64,000 nt of DNA from Copromyces sp. CBS 386.78 (GCA_030685235.1 MU839110.1:353260-417259); one strand, 5' to 3'. Counted from the first letter of the stretch, positions 1 through 11,592 are shown. Made by a program: numbers and translations. The notes: generated by a model not told the origin, from the letters alone.

Positions 1-980
1 ACGTCGCGATAGCGGAGCCCACCGCATTCAAAGTAGACACTAGCACGGTCATTGCTCCCCCGTACGTTTATTCCATATCGACCTCGACAACGTATACGTG
101 CAGCTACTTGATCGCGGACGTTCGGGCTGTATCTACAACGGGCACCGACACCTCAACAGTCCCTCCGACCACGCATTCAGCTACACACTCAACTGCAACG
201 CCCACTCGTCCTGCCGCCACTCACATAGTCACCCACACGAAGACAAATGTCGGGGCTATCGCAGGTGCCGCCATCGGGGCGGCAATCCTAGGTCTCATGG
301 TTGGAGCTCTCATCTGTTACCTATGTCTCGGCGGCAAGAAGCGAAAGCGCCGTGATTCTCTCAACAACAATGAAGCCACCGCCATGACCACCTTCCTCCC
401 TCCAGCTCCGCCGCCAAAAGAGAGACTGTCCTCCAGAGAGAGTGTCAGGAACGATGCGCTGCTGGCGTCTGCTGCTGCTGCTGCTGGTGGTGGTGGTGGT
501 GGTATCGAAGACGTCCTGTCTTCCATGGGCATCCACAAAGGCGCCAGCGACGAGGAGATCAAGTCGGAACTGTCTGCCCTCGGCTATCTCCTCCAGGAAC
601 ACGTCCAGAACAACTACCACCTCGATCACTTGGACGGGAGCAGAAATGAGGTCTTCAGAATCAGTCAAGCGCTGTCAGATCCAGCCTTTGGCCTGGACGA
701 CCGAAGCCACGCCCTGATATTGAAGCTTTCCCAGGACCCGCAAACTCGATTCGCAGCCATTCGTCACTTCCTCGCGCTGACCATCTTCTCCGCTTTGGAT
801 TTGCACCATATCCGATCTCACCCGGGCAGTGTCTCGCTCCTGCCACGGCAGGTTACTTCTTTCCTTGGGTCGATTCCCTCAGCGGAAATCAAGAGGGGAA
901 AGAACAACATGACACCTCAGAGTAAGTATCCACCTGCCACCCTCCAATAAACCTTGAGCCCTTTCCTCAGCAATTTCCAC

Positions 981-1020
<40 letters not shown>

Positions 1021-1057
1021 AAAAAAAAACAAAAAAAAACCACAAAAAAAAAAACAC

Positions 1058-1099
<42 letters not shown>

Positions 1100-1706
1100 T
1101 ACTAACACTCGGCCTCCAGCAACAACAGCCCTCTCCCTCTGGCGCCGCTTATCCGCCTACCTCCTCCTTGACAAACCCAGCTCTTCCCCCATGTGCACCT
1201 CCCCGACCTCACCTATCTTCCCCATCAACGTCACCAACAACATCCTCCCCAACGCCCCCGAAGATCGCCGCTGCTCCTCAACCACCATCACCTTCCCCAC
1301 CAACCAAAACCAAGGCCCAATCTCAACCCAAACTCTAACCCCTCCATCCGCTATCACCGCCCAAGTAACCGCCCTCCGCGCCTCTTTGAACAAGTTCCTG
1401 GGCATGTTTGTTCACTCGGACCGTCGAGCGATCTTTGACCAGGAAAAAAACCTGGAGGGCGTCATTCACGAGTGTGTCAGTTTCGGTTACGTGTTGTTTG
1501 CGCATGGGTGTGAGTGGCGGTTAATTTTTGATGCTGCTCCTGTTGAGGAGGAGCATGGAGAGGACGAGGAGGGTGCATGTGAGGCGGAGATGCAGAAGGG
1601 AACGAGGCTTTTGGTACTACCTGGGTTGGAAAAGCTGGGAGATGGAAAGGGCGGGGTTTATGAGGTGCCGGAGGTTGTGCTTGAAGGGGAGAGTGTGGTT
1701 ATCTAG
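1..1706 (+). CDS. Single-pass membrane protein, 3' part of gene (5' end off window)
   Basis: The reading frame is open from base 3, so the start lies outside the window; about 501 residues are visible. A Ser/Thr/Pro-rich segment is followed by one transmembrane helix (bases ~252-325, starting GAIAGAAIGAAILG) and a basic stop-transfer stretch (KKRKRR), then a cytosolic domain of about 380 residues with no motif I recognise. One intron is inferred at 922-1119: donor GTAAGT, branch ACTAAC at 1101-1106, acceptor CCTCCAG. Splicing joins codon base 921 to 1120-1121 and keeps the frame to the TAG at 1704-1706. The intron holds a very long A tract. The layout (Ser/Thr ectodomain, one helix, basic juxtamembrane run) resembles fungal surface sensors, but I cannot assign a family. 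It converges with the copper transporter gene downstream. Confidence 0.7.
980..1097 (+). repeat. Poly(A)-rich tract inside an intron
   Basis: About 118 bp of almost pure A, broken only by scattered C, lies between the donor at 922 and the branch site at 1101. Its purity suggests a slippage-prone homopolymer, so the true length may vary or be misassembled. Confidence 0.85.
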
Positions 1707-2190
1707 CTCTGTACCTATCCAGGGACGTCGGAAAAAAGCAGGGTTTGGGAAGTTGATATTGAAGGTTGTCCATGCGTGTGATGTTGGTGAATGTCAGTGG
1801 AAGAACTGCTGTGCGTTCAATCTTCATTTGTACACTTCTGGAAGGAGCGAGGTCATGGCAAGATCAGGGACATGGAAGGATAAGGTACTTTATGAAGTTA
1901 TTAAATAATGGATCTTTTTTCTTCATTTCTTACAAAATTCGAGATTGGCCGTCTCGACGATGCCAAGTGGGGCTGTTTATGGATCTTCTCAGCTAGATAC
2001 AAGACATGTGACAGTGTCTTTGAGCATGGGTTCACGCGCATCTCGTTCTGGGAGCTCGTTGTTTGTCAATCTAACTTGAAATCGGCGAATAGTCGTAAAA
2101 ATAAACTGTTCAAAAAAAACAAAAAAGGTATCATGGCGGTCGTTATCATCTTCCCGTCCCTTCCATCCTCAACTCCCTCGCCGTCTGGCT
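1707..2190. other. Convergent intergenic region
   Basis: This is the 3' flank shared by two convergent genes. Short ORFs exist but lack start context, splice logic or recognisable protein. No other structure was seen. Confidence 0.6.
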
Positions 2191-2940
2191 TCAACCACAG
2201 CAAACAGTAGTGTCCTCCACGCCTTGCTGCCTCGGAACCTCATCCGAAAACCCATCCATCATGTACTCCTCCTCATCCCCACCGGGAATCTCAAACTGAA
2301 CCGTCAACCAATCGCACAAAAACTTGCCAATCAGCGCCCCGATCAAGATGCTGATGATCACATAGCCATTGTAGTACATGGCCAACAACATGATCAGATA
2401 GCCCAATCCGAACATGACGGCGTGAATCACGGCCCTGATCAACTGCTGTAATGGACTGGCGCGGAATTTCAGGGTGGTCGTTGTCGTTTTCGTCCCCATG
2501 TATCCTCTTCTCCTCTCCGTAACTGACATCGTAGCCCCTTTGCCGTCACAACTAGTTGAAGAAGCTTGCCGTTGTTGTTGTTGTTGTTGTTGCTGACGCA
2601 AACGACGCTGCTGTTCCCTAATCAACGCCGACCGTCTTCGAAAGTCGCGCACGATCCACTCGTCGTATTCTTTGCCCAAACGCCGAAGAAACTCGAGCAA
2701 GACGACCATCAGCATGATGCCGATGCAGGTGGCGGCGAAGGCGCCCTGCGTGGTGATTTGCCAGGAGGGGTGGATGAAGCAGGCGTCGATGGTGTACCAG
2801 TTCCAGAGCATCTGTGGGGGTTATGTTAGTACCAAGCTGTGGGAGGACATGGTGGAAAATGAAGGTAAAGGGGGTAAAGGGGGAGTACATACAGAAATCT
2901 TGCACTCTGGTCCGTCCATGTCCCCGTGGCCCATGTCCAT
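2191..2940 (-). CDS. Ctr-family copper transporter
   Basis: High-affinity Cu(I) transporter of the Ctr family, expected in the plasma or vacuolar membrane as a trimer. The 222-residue product is encoded in two exons: 2940-2893 (16 codons, Met/His-rich start MDMGHGDMDG) and 2811-2191, separated by an 81 bp intron (2812-2892; donor GTATGT, acceptor CCCACAG). Three membrane segments are visible. The second has the Cu-selectivity motif MxxxM (MLLAM) and the third has GxxxG (GALIG), both diagnostic of Ctr pores. A cytosolic loop contains a Gln repeat, and the C-terminus ends VCCG, a Cys pair typical of copper hand-off. An in-frame ATG at 2973 would add 11 residues; I prefer 2940 because it begins the Met/His-rich stretch directly. 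It is divergent from a metalloreductase gene, a likely Cu(II) reduction partner. Confidence 0.9.
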
Positions 2941-3891
2941 TCGGGGAAGGAGGATTGAAGTGTGTTGTGTCATGGTTGGCGATGTGTGTAAGGTGGATAG
3001 AGTTAAGGGACGAAGAGTGGTTGGTGGTTGTAGCCCGTGAGCTATGCGTGAAAGCTTTGATGAGAAGAAGAAAGGATGCTTCTTCGTTTTAGCTTCTTCG
3101 TTGAGCTGGTTTCCTCACGACTGATGCCCTCGTCGGTCTCAGTGGGACGTGGGACAGGGTGGTGCGACTGAGAATGTTTTCGTCTGTTCGAACATCTAAT
3201 CCCAGCCCGGCGACTGGAGAGAAACGGACGACGTCGACGGCAGGGTACCTACGTATCACAAGGACAAGGACCCTCTCAGGTTCCCCTTACCCAGCAACTA
3301 CCGGTTTGGAGTGGTCTGATTCAAGCCGACGACAATGGTTCCATCCGTAAGGCTAGGTAGGTAGCGTGCAGAAGGGGGGTCGGGGCGAGGGAGAAAGAGT
3401 GGAAAAGAGGGAGAAAAGAGTTCAATGTGCATGAGAGAGAGCAGGTATGAGTGGAATATCGGAAGAGAATCACCTTCTTGTCCACGTTTCCACTGTTGTT
3501 CAACCGCCCATTTGGTGGAGGAAAAGAATCAGGGTTATCCTCGGTACCTTACGTAGCTCCCCGTATCACCAACATGAATGTCATCAAATCGGGAGCGGGC
3601 AGCTGAAGCATCACGTCTGTATCCCGGTCGTGGTTCCCTACACCACCGAGCCCACGATACTCCGTCGCCCCACTGTTGGTTGGTTGCAGAAAAAACGTGC
3701 TCAAAGATGCTCAACCTCCGCAGCTTCAGTTGTGTCCAGAACTCCAGCGTCATCTTATCTTTTGACCTCTTCGTGTTCATTGACTTGGCATTTCGATATG
3801 CAAAAGACACAATGTACTCAAATCTTCTCAATGGCGTGAGTGGCACGTTATACAACAGAGTACCGCAGAGTTGGGCGAGAATAAAAAAAAA

Positions 3892-3930
<39 letters not shown>

Positions 3931-4189
3931 AGAAGAAAAAAAACATGCTCACCAAAAAAAGGGGCGAACACCACCACCACCACCACAACCACAACAACAA
4001 CAACAACCACCACAACCACCTAGAGGTAAGCGGGACTCAGGCTGGAATGGAAACCACCATTAACAATGTTCTGGATCCGATTGCGACAGCAGCACCACAG
4101 AAACTACCTAACACCGTTGCAATGGGAAACTTGCTCAACGTTCTCGGGGGCGGCGCTCGCTCCACACACGCTGTAGTGTATGTCCCAAG
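2941..4189. other. Intergenic region upstream of Ctr gene; low-complexity tracts
   Basis: No supported gene. It contains a near-pure poly(A) stretch at about 3885-3940 followed by CAC/AAC triplets at 3969-4020 that give a spurious His/Asn ORF. Several TAGGTA-like short motifs common in Sordariales intergenic DNA occur near 3350. The left 8-bp target duplication of the adjacent MITE is at 4182-4189. Confidence 0.6.
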
Positions 4190-4854
4190 CAGTGGTCCAC
4201 ACAAATCAAGGAATAACAACGCAAATCAAATCTACCATCTGGTTAGCAAATCAAATCCGGGTAAAAAAACAGTCAAATCAACGCAAATGTGATGCCATAT
4301 TTGATTTGTTAGATTTGTTTCGTCAGTAACACATAATATTTTTGCTGACATACCTCTCCGGTGCGTGTGGTGTGACTTTTGCTGCAGAATCTCGGGTGCA
4401 GATGTAGGAGCATTGATGAAGAAAATGTCGTATTGACTGGGCAACGAGATATCGCGGTAATTTTTAGTGTTGTCGCCATGGAGTTTTGGTGCCTTTTCAG
4501 TGCCTCCTCCCCCAGCTCGTCGCCTCCCCCAGCTCGTCGCCTCCCCAGTTAACCAGATCGAGATCGTCGCCTCCCCTGTTAACCATCAGCAAGACGAAAC
4601 TCGTGATCGGTCAGCGAAGGCATCGTCTGTTACACTCTACTATCGAGCGCATTGCTCTGTGTAAGAACTGGCAGTAGATATGGTGGTTTCTGTTGTTCCG
4701 GGAGTTTAGTATGTGCCGGAAAATTAATTTTCCGGGTCAAATCTACCAAATCAAATCAAATATCTATGTAAACAAATCAAATCTGACCTCCAAACTATCA
4801 AATAAATCAAATCAGATCCCAGATTTGATTTGATTTGATTTATGTGGATCACTG
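4190..4854. mobile_element. Non-autonomous hAT-type MITE, complete, with 8-bp target duplication
   Basis: A 665 bp element. The left end reads CAGTGGTCCACACAAATCA; the inverted right end is CAGTGATCCACATAAATCA, giving 19-bp terminal inverted repeats with three mismatches. It is flanked on both sides by GTCCCAAG (4182-4189 and 4855-4862), an exact 8-bp target-site duplication. CAGTG-type ends plus an 8-bp duplication are the hAT signature. Subterminal CAAAT/CAAATC repeats occur at both ends (about 4200-4310 and 4738-4842), as expected for transposase binding sites. The interior has no long ORF; it includes a short direct repeat of CCCAGCTCGTCGCCTCC near 4508-4550. The element looks little decayed, so insertion may be fairly recent. 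Confidence 0.88.
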
Positions 4855-5483
4855 GTCCCAAGCACCATAGAAGTTCCATAACAGCATAACCCCACTGAAC
4901 CCCTGATGATGATGTGAAAACCACCTCAACGCAACAAGCTCCGTTTCGATTCCTATTCAAGATTCTAGATCCCGAGTTTCTTGACATCGACAGATCCATA
5001 ACATAACAACAAGGGCCAAGGGAAGCTTCCGGGACAAGGGAAGCGAGATCCGAGCTGGCTGTTTGACCTTTTTGATCTTTCGGTCGGTTGTCCTCCGAGG
5101 TTTTTGTTTTATTTCATTTTTAGTCTTTTTGTTTTGTTTCTTGAACACATAAACTTGTTGCCGTGGCCCCCCGTTTTTGTTTCTTCATCAGCGTTGCTAC
5201 ACACAGTCGACAGCACACCGGCCTGGACTCAAATATTGCCAACCAACCCTACCTTACCTACCGGTCTATTCGATCGATCATTATACCAACAACCTACCCG
5301 GCAAACAGACTTCCAGGTCAACCACCCAGTCCACCGAGATTGAAATGGAACAACAATAACGACAAAAAAAAAACAGACAAAACACCAACCATCTTCGACA
5401 AAGCCACAATCAACATCAACCAGAACCAAAACCCCTGCCTATCCGGCATCCAACGGCCAACCGGCCACACCCAAATCCTCAGA
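4855..5483 (+). promoter_or_regulatory. Upstream region and probable 5' leader of reductase gene
   Basis: No gene is seen. The reductase reading frame stays open back to about 5163, but the upstream codons are low-complexity (Asn/Lys/Thr-rich) and lack an ATG, so they are treated as leader. Confidence 0.5.
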
Positions 5484-7484
5484 ATGACGCCTCCAAGTCA
5501 ATCCCAACTATCCGCCCGCATGATCCAAAACTTCACCGGCGAATCCAACATGGAGCCGCACTGGGGCTACGCCTACCGCGTAGTCCCGTGCAAGAACGAC
5601 GCCGGCTCGTGCGCCTACCTGGACGCCGTGTACGGAGCTCACGACCGGGGGATGCTTTACACGGGCATCCTATGGGCAACAATTCTCGGCATCTTGCTGG
5701 TGTGGGGAGTTGCGAGGCGACTTGGTGCTTCTTCTGGTGGGGGAAATGCCTCCAAGTATGAGATGCCTTGTGAGCAGGAGAATTTGTTGACGGGGGAGGT
5801 GACTACCAGGCCGAGACAAGTAGGGAGACTGACGAGAATGGGGAGGGCGGTGGGCGCCACGGGACGAAGGTATTTACTCTCAAGTAAGGGAGTGTGGAAG
5901 GGGGTGTTTGGACAGGTTACCCGCCTCCAAGTACTCATTTTATTAGTACTAGTAGGATACCTAACCATCTGGTCCTTTGTCGGCATCGTCTACGCTAAAT
6001 GGAGAACGCCCGTCAAGGGCCAACCCGAACACGTCAAAAACACACGCACGTCGCTCGGTCCCTGGGCCGATCGCGTGGGCGTCTTAGCTTACGCCCTCAC
6101 CCCGCTTTCGGTATTGCTCGCCAGCCGGGAATCGATTTTGAGCCTGATCACCGGCGTCCCCTACACCAGCTTCATGTTCCTCCACCGCTGGACCGGCCAT
6201 ATAATCTTGATGCAATCGATCCTGCACACCATCGGCTGGGTAATCGTCGAGGCGCGCCTGTACCGCCCGCAGCCGAGCGTGTGGAACGCGTTTATTGTTC
6301 AGAGCTACGCTCGCTGGGGCGTGGTGGCGCTGGTGCTGCTCGTTCTGCTGTGGGTCGGTACGCTGCAGTGGACCATCCGGCGCACCGGGTACGAGTTCTT
6401 CCGCAAGGCGCACTACGTCCTGGCCATGGTGTACATTGGAGCCGTGATTGGGCATTGGAAGCAGTTGCAATGCTTTCTGGTGCCCGGGTTGGTGCTGTGG
6501 TTTGTTGACCGCGGTGCTAGGCTTGTTAGGACCGCGTTGCTGCATTATGGCTATATTCCCAGCGAGGGAAGGGTGCGGTTCGCAGCAGCGCAGGCAGAGA
6601 TGAATTTGTGGAGGGACGAGAAGCATGGGGATGTGGTCAGGTTAGACTTCAAGCACCCACAAAGGGCGTGGAAGGTTGGACAGCATTTCTTCTTGTGCTT
6701 CACCGAAGGAAGCATTTGGCAGAGTCATCCGTTCACCCCGCTTTCCTGGCCAGTGGAGGATGGAAAGGGTACTGTCAGGCACTCGTACATCTTGAGGGCC
6801 AAGGGCGGAGAGACGAAGAAGCTGGCCAAGATTATGCAGGATAAGCTTGCGGGTGCTCTGTCACAGAAGGCCATCCCAACGACTCCGGTTATCCTTCAAG
6901 GTCCCTATGGCGAGAGCATTGCGGAAGGTGTGACGCCCGATGTCAACGTCCTCTGCGTTGCTGGCGGAACCGGTATCACCTATGTCCTTCCCCTCCTCAT
7001 CGATCTGTTCCGGGACAGAAACATGAACCCTGGAAGGAAGGTCGAGCTGGTCTGGGCCATCAAGAGGAGCGAAGACGTCGAGTGGGTTGAGCCTGAGATG
7101 GAGGAGTTGCGTAGACTCGGTGCTGCCCATGGCCTGACCATTCGCATTTTCGTCACGGATGATGCCACAAAGGCGGCCCCGCAGACCACTTGCTGCGGTG
7201 GAGAGACGTCGCAAGAGGATGATGACGACATTAAGAGAGCTCCGAGGGCGTCTGCTCAGAGAGACAGCTCCACGGCAAGAGGAAGACCGGATGTGATGAC
7301 GGTGGTCAAGGATTTCGTCGAAGGTGTTGCCCAAGGCTCGACCCGGGTGTTTGGTAGTGGGCCGCCGGGCATGATTGGTGAGCTGAGGAGTGTTGTTGCC
7401 GAGTGCAACTCCGGATCGAAGGTCTGGAAGGGCGAGGACCGTTTCGATGTGCGGCTCGTTTGCGACGATCGGTTGGAGTGGTAA
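5484..7484 (+). CDS. Ferric/cupric reductase (FRE family) transmembrane component
   Basis: Flavocytochrome that passes electrons from NADPH via FAD and two hemes across the plasma membrane to reduce Fe(III) or Cu(II). The 666-residue product has no intron. A short N-terminus and one helix (residues ~55-75) precede a multi-helix ferric-reductase domain. The two bis-His heme pairs are spaced 14 apart: His234/His248 (HRWTGH...SILH) and His310/His324 (KAHY...GHW). The FAD motif is HPFTPLSWP (~415-423), the NADPH motif GGTGITYV (~494-501), and the C-terminal FGSGPPGM (~623) closes the NAD(P)H domain. ATG 5484 is the first in-frame ATG; 5520 or 5550 are alternatives. The acidic insert near residue 580 is variable in the family. 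It is divergent from the Ctr gene, which suggests a shared metal-uptake role. Confidence 0.92.
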   Translation: MTPPSQSQLSARMIQNFTGESNMEPHWGYAYRVVPCKNDAGSCAYLDAVYGAHDRGMLYTGILWATILGILLVWGVARRLGASSGGGNASKYEMPCEQENLLTGEVTTRPRQVGRLTRMGRAVGATGRRYLLSSKGVWKGVFGQVTRLQVLILLVLVGYLTIWSFVGIVYAKWRTPVKGQPEHVKNTRTSLGPWADRVGVLAYALTPLSVLLASRESILSLITGVPYTSFMFLHRWTGHIILMQSILHTIGWVIVEARLYRPQPSVWNAFIVQSYARWGVVALVLLVLLWVGTLQWTIRRTGYEFFRKAHYVLAMVYIGAVIGHWKQLQCFLVPGLVLWFVDRGARLVRTALLHYGYIPSEGRVRFAAAQAEMNLWRDEKHGDVVRLDFKHPQRAWKVGQHFFLCFTEGSIWQSHPFTPLSWPVEDGKGTVRHSYILRAKGGETKKLAKIMQDKLAGALSQKAIPTTPVILQGPYGESIAEGVTPDVNVLCVAGGTGITYVLPLLIDLFRDRNMNPGRKVELVWAIKRSEDVEWVEPEMEELRRLGAAHGLTIRIFVTDDATKAAPQTTCCGGETSQEDDDDIKRAPRASAQRDSSTARGRPDVMTVVKDFVEGVAQGSTRVFGSGPPGMIGELRSVVAECNSGSKVWKGEDRFDVRLVCDDRLEW

Positions 7485-7865
7485 AGCTAGCTTTCCCTGC
7501 AGTTATTGATGAGATACCCCTTTATGTTAAGTTATAATGTCAAATCATGAACTAACAACTCAGGCCCGGAACCATATACGCGTCAATCCCATTCTCATGA
7601 AAGAACGCGGAGAAGGACAACCAACTGCTTATCGAAATCCAAGTTCAATATTTACGGGGTGTATCCAAGCACCTTTCCTCTCCATGCTATCCAAACGCTT
7701 TTGTACCAAAGCTAACATGCTCGCTTGCTAAAATGCTAAGAAGCCTCCCCTTCACAAATCACCCAAAACCCGCTGTTCATCATAGACGTCGAAACCTGGA
7801 AAATGGTTAGTGTCACACCCCATCACAGCATAAAATCGCCAGTCGACCCTTGACACGCGGGCCTC
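7485..7865. other. Convergent 3' flanks
   Basis: No gene or repeat is visible between the reductase stop and the peptidase stop. Confidence 0.6.
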
Positions 7866-9664
7866 TCAAGGCTTCGTACTTCCATGCCCATGTCCACCAT
7901 GGCCGCTCTTCTCCTTCTTAAAGTCCTGGAGCCAAGCTTGAACAAAGTTCTTGATGGCCCTCTGCGCCTCCTCGACCGGCTTAGGGGGAAAGTTGGGGGC
8001 GGTCTCGTTGGGGAACACGCCGTTCTCGTCCCAGTGGTGCACGCCGTCCTTGATCAGGATGAAGGGCTCGCTGATGGTGCTCTTGCGGTCCTTGAGGCCG
8101 ATGGCGTGCGGGGTGGCGGCGCGCCAGGGGTCCTTCTCGCCGTCGATGATGGCCAGACGCGGGTAGCTGATGCCGAAGCCGCCGTATTTGTTGATCGACT
8201 CAACGTCCGAAGGCTTGTAGATGTTGAAAGCCTCACGACAGGTGATGGAGGTATAGTTGAGGTCGATGGCGCGGGAGATCAGCGGGAGCTGGTTGGGGGG
8301 AACACCGGAGCCGGTTTGGAGATAGCCCCATCTGTGAAGGACGATGTTAGTTGAATTCGAGCAAAATGATGAAGGCTTATTTGACTTACTGATCGCAAAC
8401 CTGATACATCCACAGGCGCCAAGTCTGCTTCAGATCGTCCTTCTTGTAGAATTCGGTATCGTAGGAAGTAAAGCAGGTATTCTGGTCCTCGTCGCAGGAC
8501 TGAACTTGGGTGACGTTGACATATCCAATGTAGTTCAAAAACTGGTTGGTGAGCGTCTTGACCTCCTTGCCATATCCGCCAACACTCAAGAGCTCCTGGA
8601 CGTCCTTCTTAAGGCGAGCAGTCTCGGGGTACAGTAGCGCATTGGAGCTAACATTGTTGCAGTACTCGCCGAATGAGGTGTCGTTCAACGCGGGATCCCA
8701 GTTGGTGGATTGCAATCCCGCGATACCGTAACTGATGGTGTTGGCAAAGTCATCAGTGTGGGTGAGGTTGCCGAGACCAAAGGTCTCCTTGAGCTTCTGC
8801 ACGTATTTGGCGTTGGCCTTGTTGAGGATGATGTTATCGACAACGTGGGTCAGCTTTTGGGTAGCAGTCACGCAGTCCTTGGGGGCGTAGATCCGGGCGG
8901 CCTCGTAGTATTGCCAGTAGTCATAGATGGCCTCGGTGACACCGGACGAGGAGATGGCTCCCCAGTAAACATCGGGGTACAGCTTGCGCAGGAAGGCGAC
9001 AAAAGCACCAGCATAGGAGCCTCCGTAGGCAATGTAAGGAGTGTTGGGCGCAGTCAGATCCAGGTGCTCAAGACCGGCAAACTTGACGTTCTTGGCAAAG
9101 TAGACGGTATCGGCCAGCGCTTGGTCGGTGGTGAGGAAGCGCAGGTTCTTTGTGCTGAAGTCGGAAGTAGGCAGACTCTTTCCATAGTAGCGATGCTCGA
9201 GGATGACACCGACACCGCCAGTCGCCTTGGCGAGCTGGTACACAATGCCCTTTTGGAGGAACTGAAGACGTCCAACACCGCTCGTCTCACCACCAGCCAG
9301 GACAATGACGGGACCTCCTTTCTTGTAGTAGGTCGCGTCGAACCAATAGCGCAGGTCGAAGGTGTCGTTGGTATGCGGCTCGTACTTGGTGTCATTGTGG
9401 AAGTGGTCAACGGGCACCTTGATGGTCCGAGCTGGGTAAAGCAGCGTGGGGTCGGTGCTCGCCTGGATGGTGAAATCACCCTCGGGCTCCAGCGCAAGAT
9501 CGCTCTCGGACTGAAATGCTTGTTAGTATCGAATGGTCAACAAAGCGATAGGGGTGATGAGCACGTACCGACAAGCGAAGGTTCCTGACAGACAGGGGCG
9601 CAAAGGCAGAGGCGAGTTGCGCAACGCAAGCCGTAGCGGCCAGCAGACGTCCAAGTCCCATCAT
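7866..9664 (-). CDS. Secreted S28-family serine peptidase (prolyl carboxypeptidase-like)
   Basis: Secreted or vacuolar serine peptidase of clan SC, family S28, which cleaves after proline near peptide ends. Three exons (9664-9569, 9510-8390, 8331-7866) with two 58 bp introns (donors GTACGT and GTAAGT, branch CTAAC in both, acceptors TTTCAG and TTCACAG) give 560 residues. A signal peptide is clear (residues 1-20, MMGLGRLLAATACVAQLASA). The nucleophile is Ser197 in GGSYAG, the acid Asp473 in GEKDPW, and the base His505 in VHHWDE, in the S28 order. Asn-X-Ser/Thr sites are frequent, as expected for secretion. The start ATG is followed by a second ATG, and either would serve. The C-terminus ends with a His/Gly-rich tail (GHGGHGHG). 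Confidence 0.92.
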
Positions 9665-11592
9665 TTTGAAGTATCCAAAACGACGACGACGAGTGCGGAC
9701 GAAAGAAGGGAGAAGCTCGATGAGGTGCAACTTACCTGGAACAAATAAAGGGAAATTTTGATGGTCACTGAACAGCACCTAAAAGCATGGAAGGCGATCA
9801 GCAAGGGTCCAGTGAACTGTATTCTACACCTTCCTCTTTGGGTTCCAGATTGAGCAAGTTGAACCTGGACCAATATCGGACGGCGGGCGCGTATCGTGCG
9901 TGGAGGTCCGTACCTGTCATCCAGCTACAAAGCCGGGTAATGACCGTGAGCACGACCGCGATGCCGAGCGAATGACGAGTTACAAAAACGCGGTAAGCTG
10001 CGCCGTAAGCCGGGGCGAACGGTTGATTGTGATGGTGGATTGCTGTGGATGGCGATGTGTCTGCGCCGTTCGACGCTGCGACACTGTCGTTGCTGCTTAC
10101 TGCTCGCAATGTTTGCCTCCCGAAGGCTCCCAAGGACGAAACTCTCCTTCAGGAAGGTGGTAGTGCTGTGCTCCGGAGATGTGAAAGATGGTGGAGCGGT
10201 GTCGTGTCGCCATTGACCCCGGGGCTTGACTCGAGACCCAGAGTGCCGATCCGAAGCGGGGAACTTCCCGACATGGTCTAGTGACTTGATCCTGCCGGCC
10301 GCCGACTTGGCCTATCGATGTGAACCGGACGACATCGCTGCCATGTCGTCGGTGATGAAGACGAGAATGATATGAGACAATTGCGGTTGTGGAACATTGG
10401 CGTTATGCAAACAGTTCATTGAGCACGGGTGGTTCTGTGTACGCGGCATCCAGGAACTTGAACACCAAATTTCATGGGAAGAAGGTTTGAATGGTCGCAT
10501 TTCCTGGAAACACGGAAGCGATGTCGGGTTGGGGTGGATTGAGACTCAATTTTAATTTCACCCCGCTATCCTGTCCCACGGTTTGAGACGGAGCTGAGGA
10601 AAGAACAACTCCCGTGTCGGCCAAGAACACGGCCCCGAGCCCGGGCTCCGGCTTCCAGGTTGGTGCGACTCCACTACAGCTCGGGTTCCGGCAGGCCCAG
10701 CTCCACCAACTGACGTACATCTGTTGACATCCTCTTCCCCTTCAAACTTCTTTTACATGGAAGTGACGACCAGAGTTGCGGTTTCTTTAAAGTTGAATTG
10801 GAACTGTGGCTTTACCTCCGACGAGCCAGCACCAGGGCCGGGTACCAGCTAGCTAAGTACTTTCTCCTATCCACGGCCTGCGCACGCGCGAATCGGCGGC
10901 ATAAATCATCCTTTCATCTCGTCAATGATACAGTTAAATACAGTAAAAATACATCGCCATCATCCGATAAGCCCCGACTTCACGCCACGTGCTTTGACGG
11001 CGGCGCGATCCGAGACGCACCTTAAATCCACCGTCAATGGCCAGTCGATCATCCTGATATGAAGGTATTTCAACCATGCCCCTGGGATTCCCATACCCGA
11101 CTGTCCGTTTCCTGGCAATGACTAGCAAATACATCGAACCGTCCGAGCCCAACCATGTCTGATAAAAGACAAACATGCGTTAGCCATCTCGTCGGCTCAT
11201 CATGCCCATTACGAGGCCGATACAGAAGAAGGCGCAGATGATTATTGGTCGAGCTGCCAGTGGTCGTTGACCAAGGTATCCCGCCCGACGTATTCCTCGA
11301 GGCCGGTTCGATCCGTTCTAATGATGCTCGTTGTGACTCGCCCTAAACAATGGGTACAGTCTTGCCGCAAAAGATAGCGATCGGGTCGAATACTCGGCGG
11401 TTTTGGGTCACTTTTGCTGGTGACCAAGCTTCCAGGTTTGCAAACCATCTCCCATTCGCCAAAAAAGCCACCAGAAGCATCGGTCTAAAATCGACGAGGC
11501 CCCGTTCTTCTTTCCCTGCGGTGTGACCGAACAACATTCTCAGGCATCCGACAAAGGCTGCCCCAGAGGTCGGTCGGTGTTCCGGCAACACA
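9665..11592. other. Intergenic region
   Basis: About 1.9 kb with normal base composition. The peptidase promoter should lie in the first part. The ORFs here have no membrane, domain or splice support, so no gene is called. Confidence 0.55.

Noticed and set aside
3945..4292. His/Asn-rich ORF following the poly(A) tract
   Set aside because: Arises from CAC/AAC triplet repeats and runs into the MITE; no start context or homology.
4339..4348. TTTTTGCTGA matching the fission yeast copper-signalling element consensus
   Set aside because: The consensus is so degenerate that a chance match per kilobase is expected, and it lies inside the MITE.
5163..5483. N-terminal extension of the reductase
   Set aside because: Starts at GTG, low-complexity, not part of the FRE domain; treated as leader.
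8710..9588. 292-aa plus-strand ORF
   Set aside because: Antisense shadow of the S28 peptidase exon, whose catalytic residues fix the coding strand.
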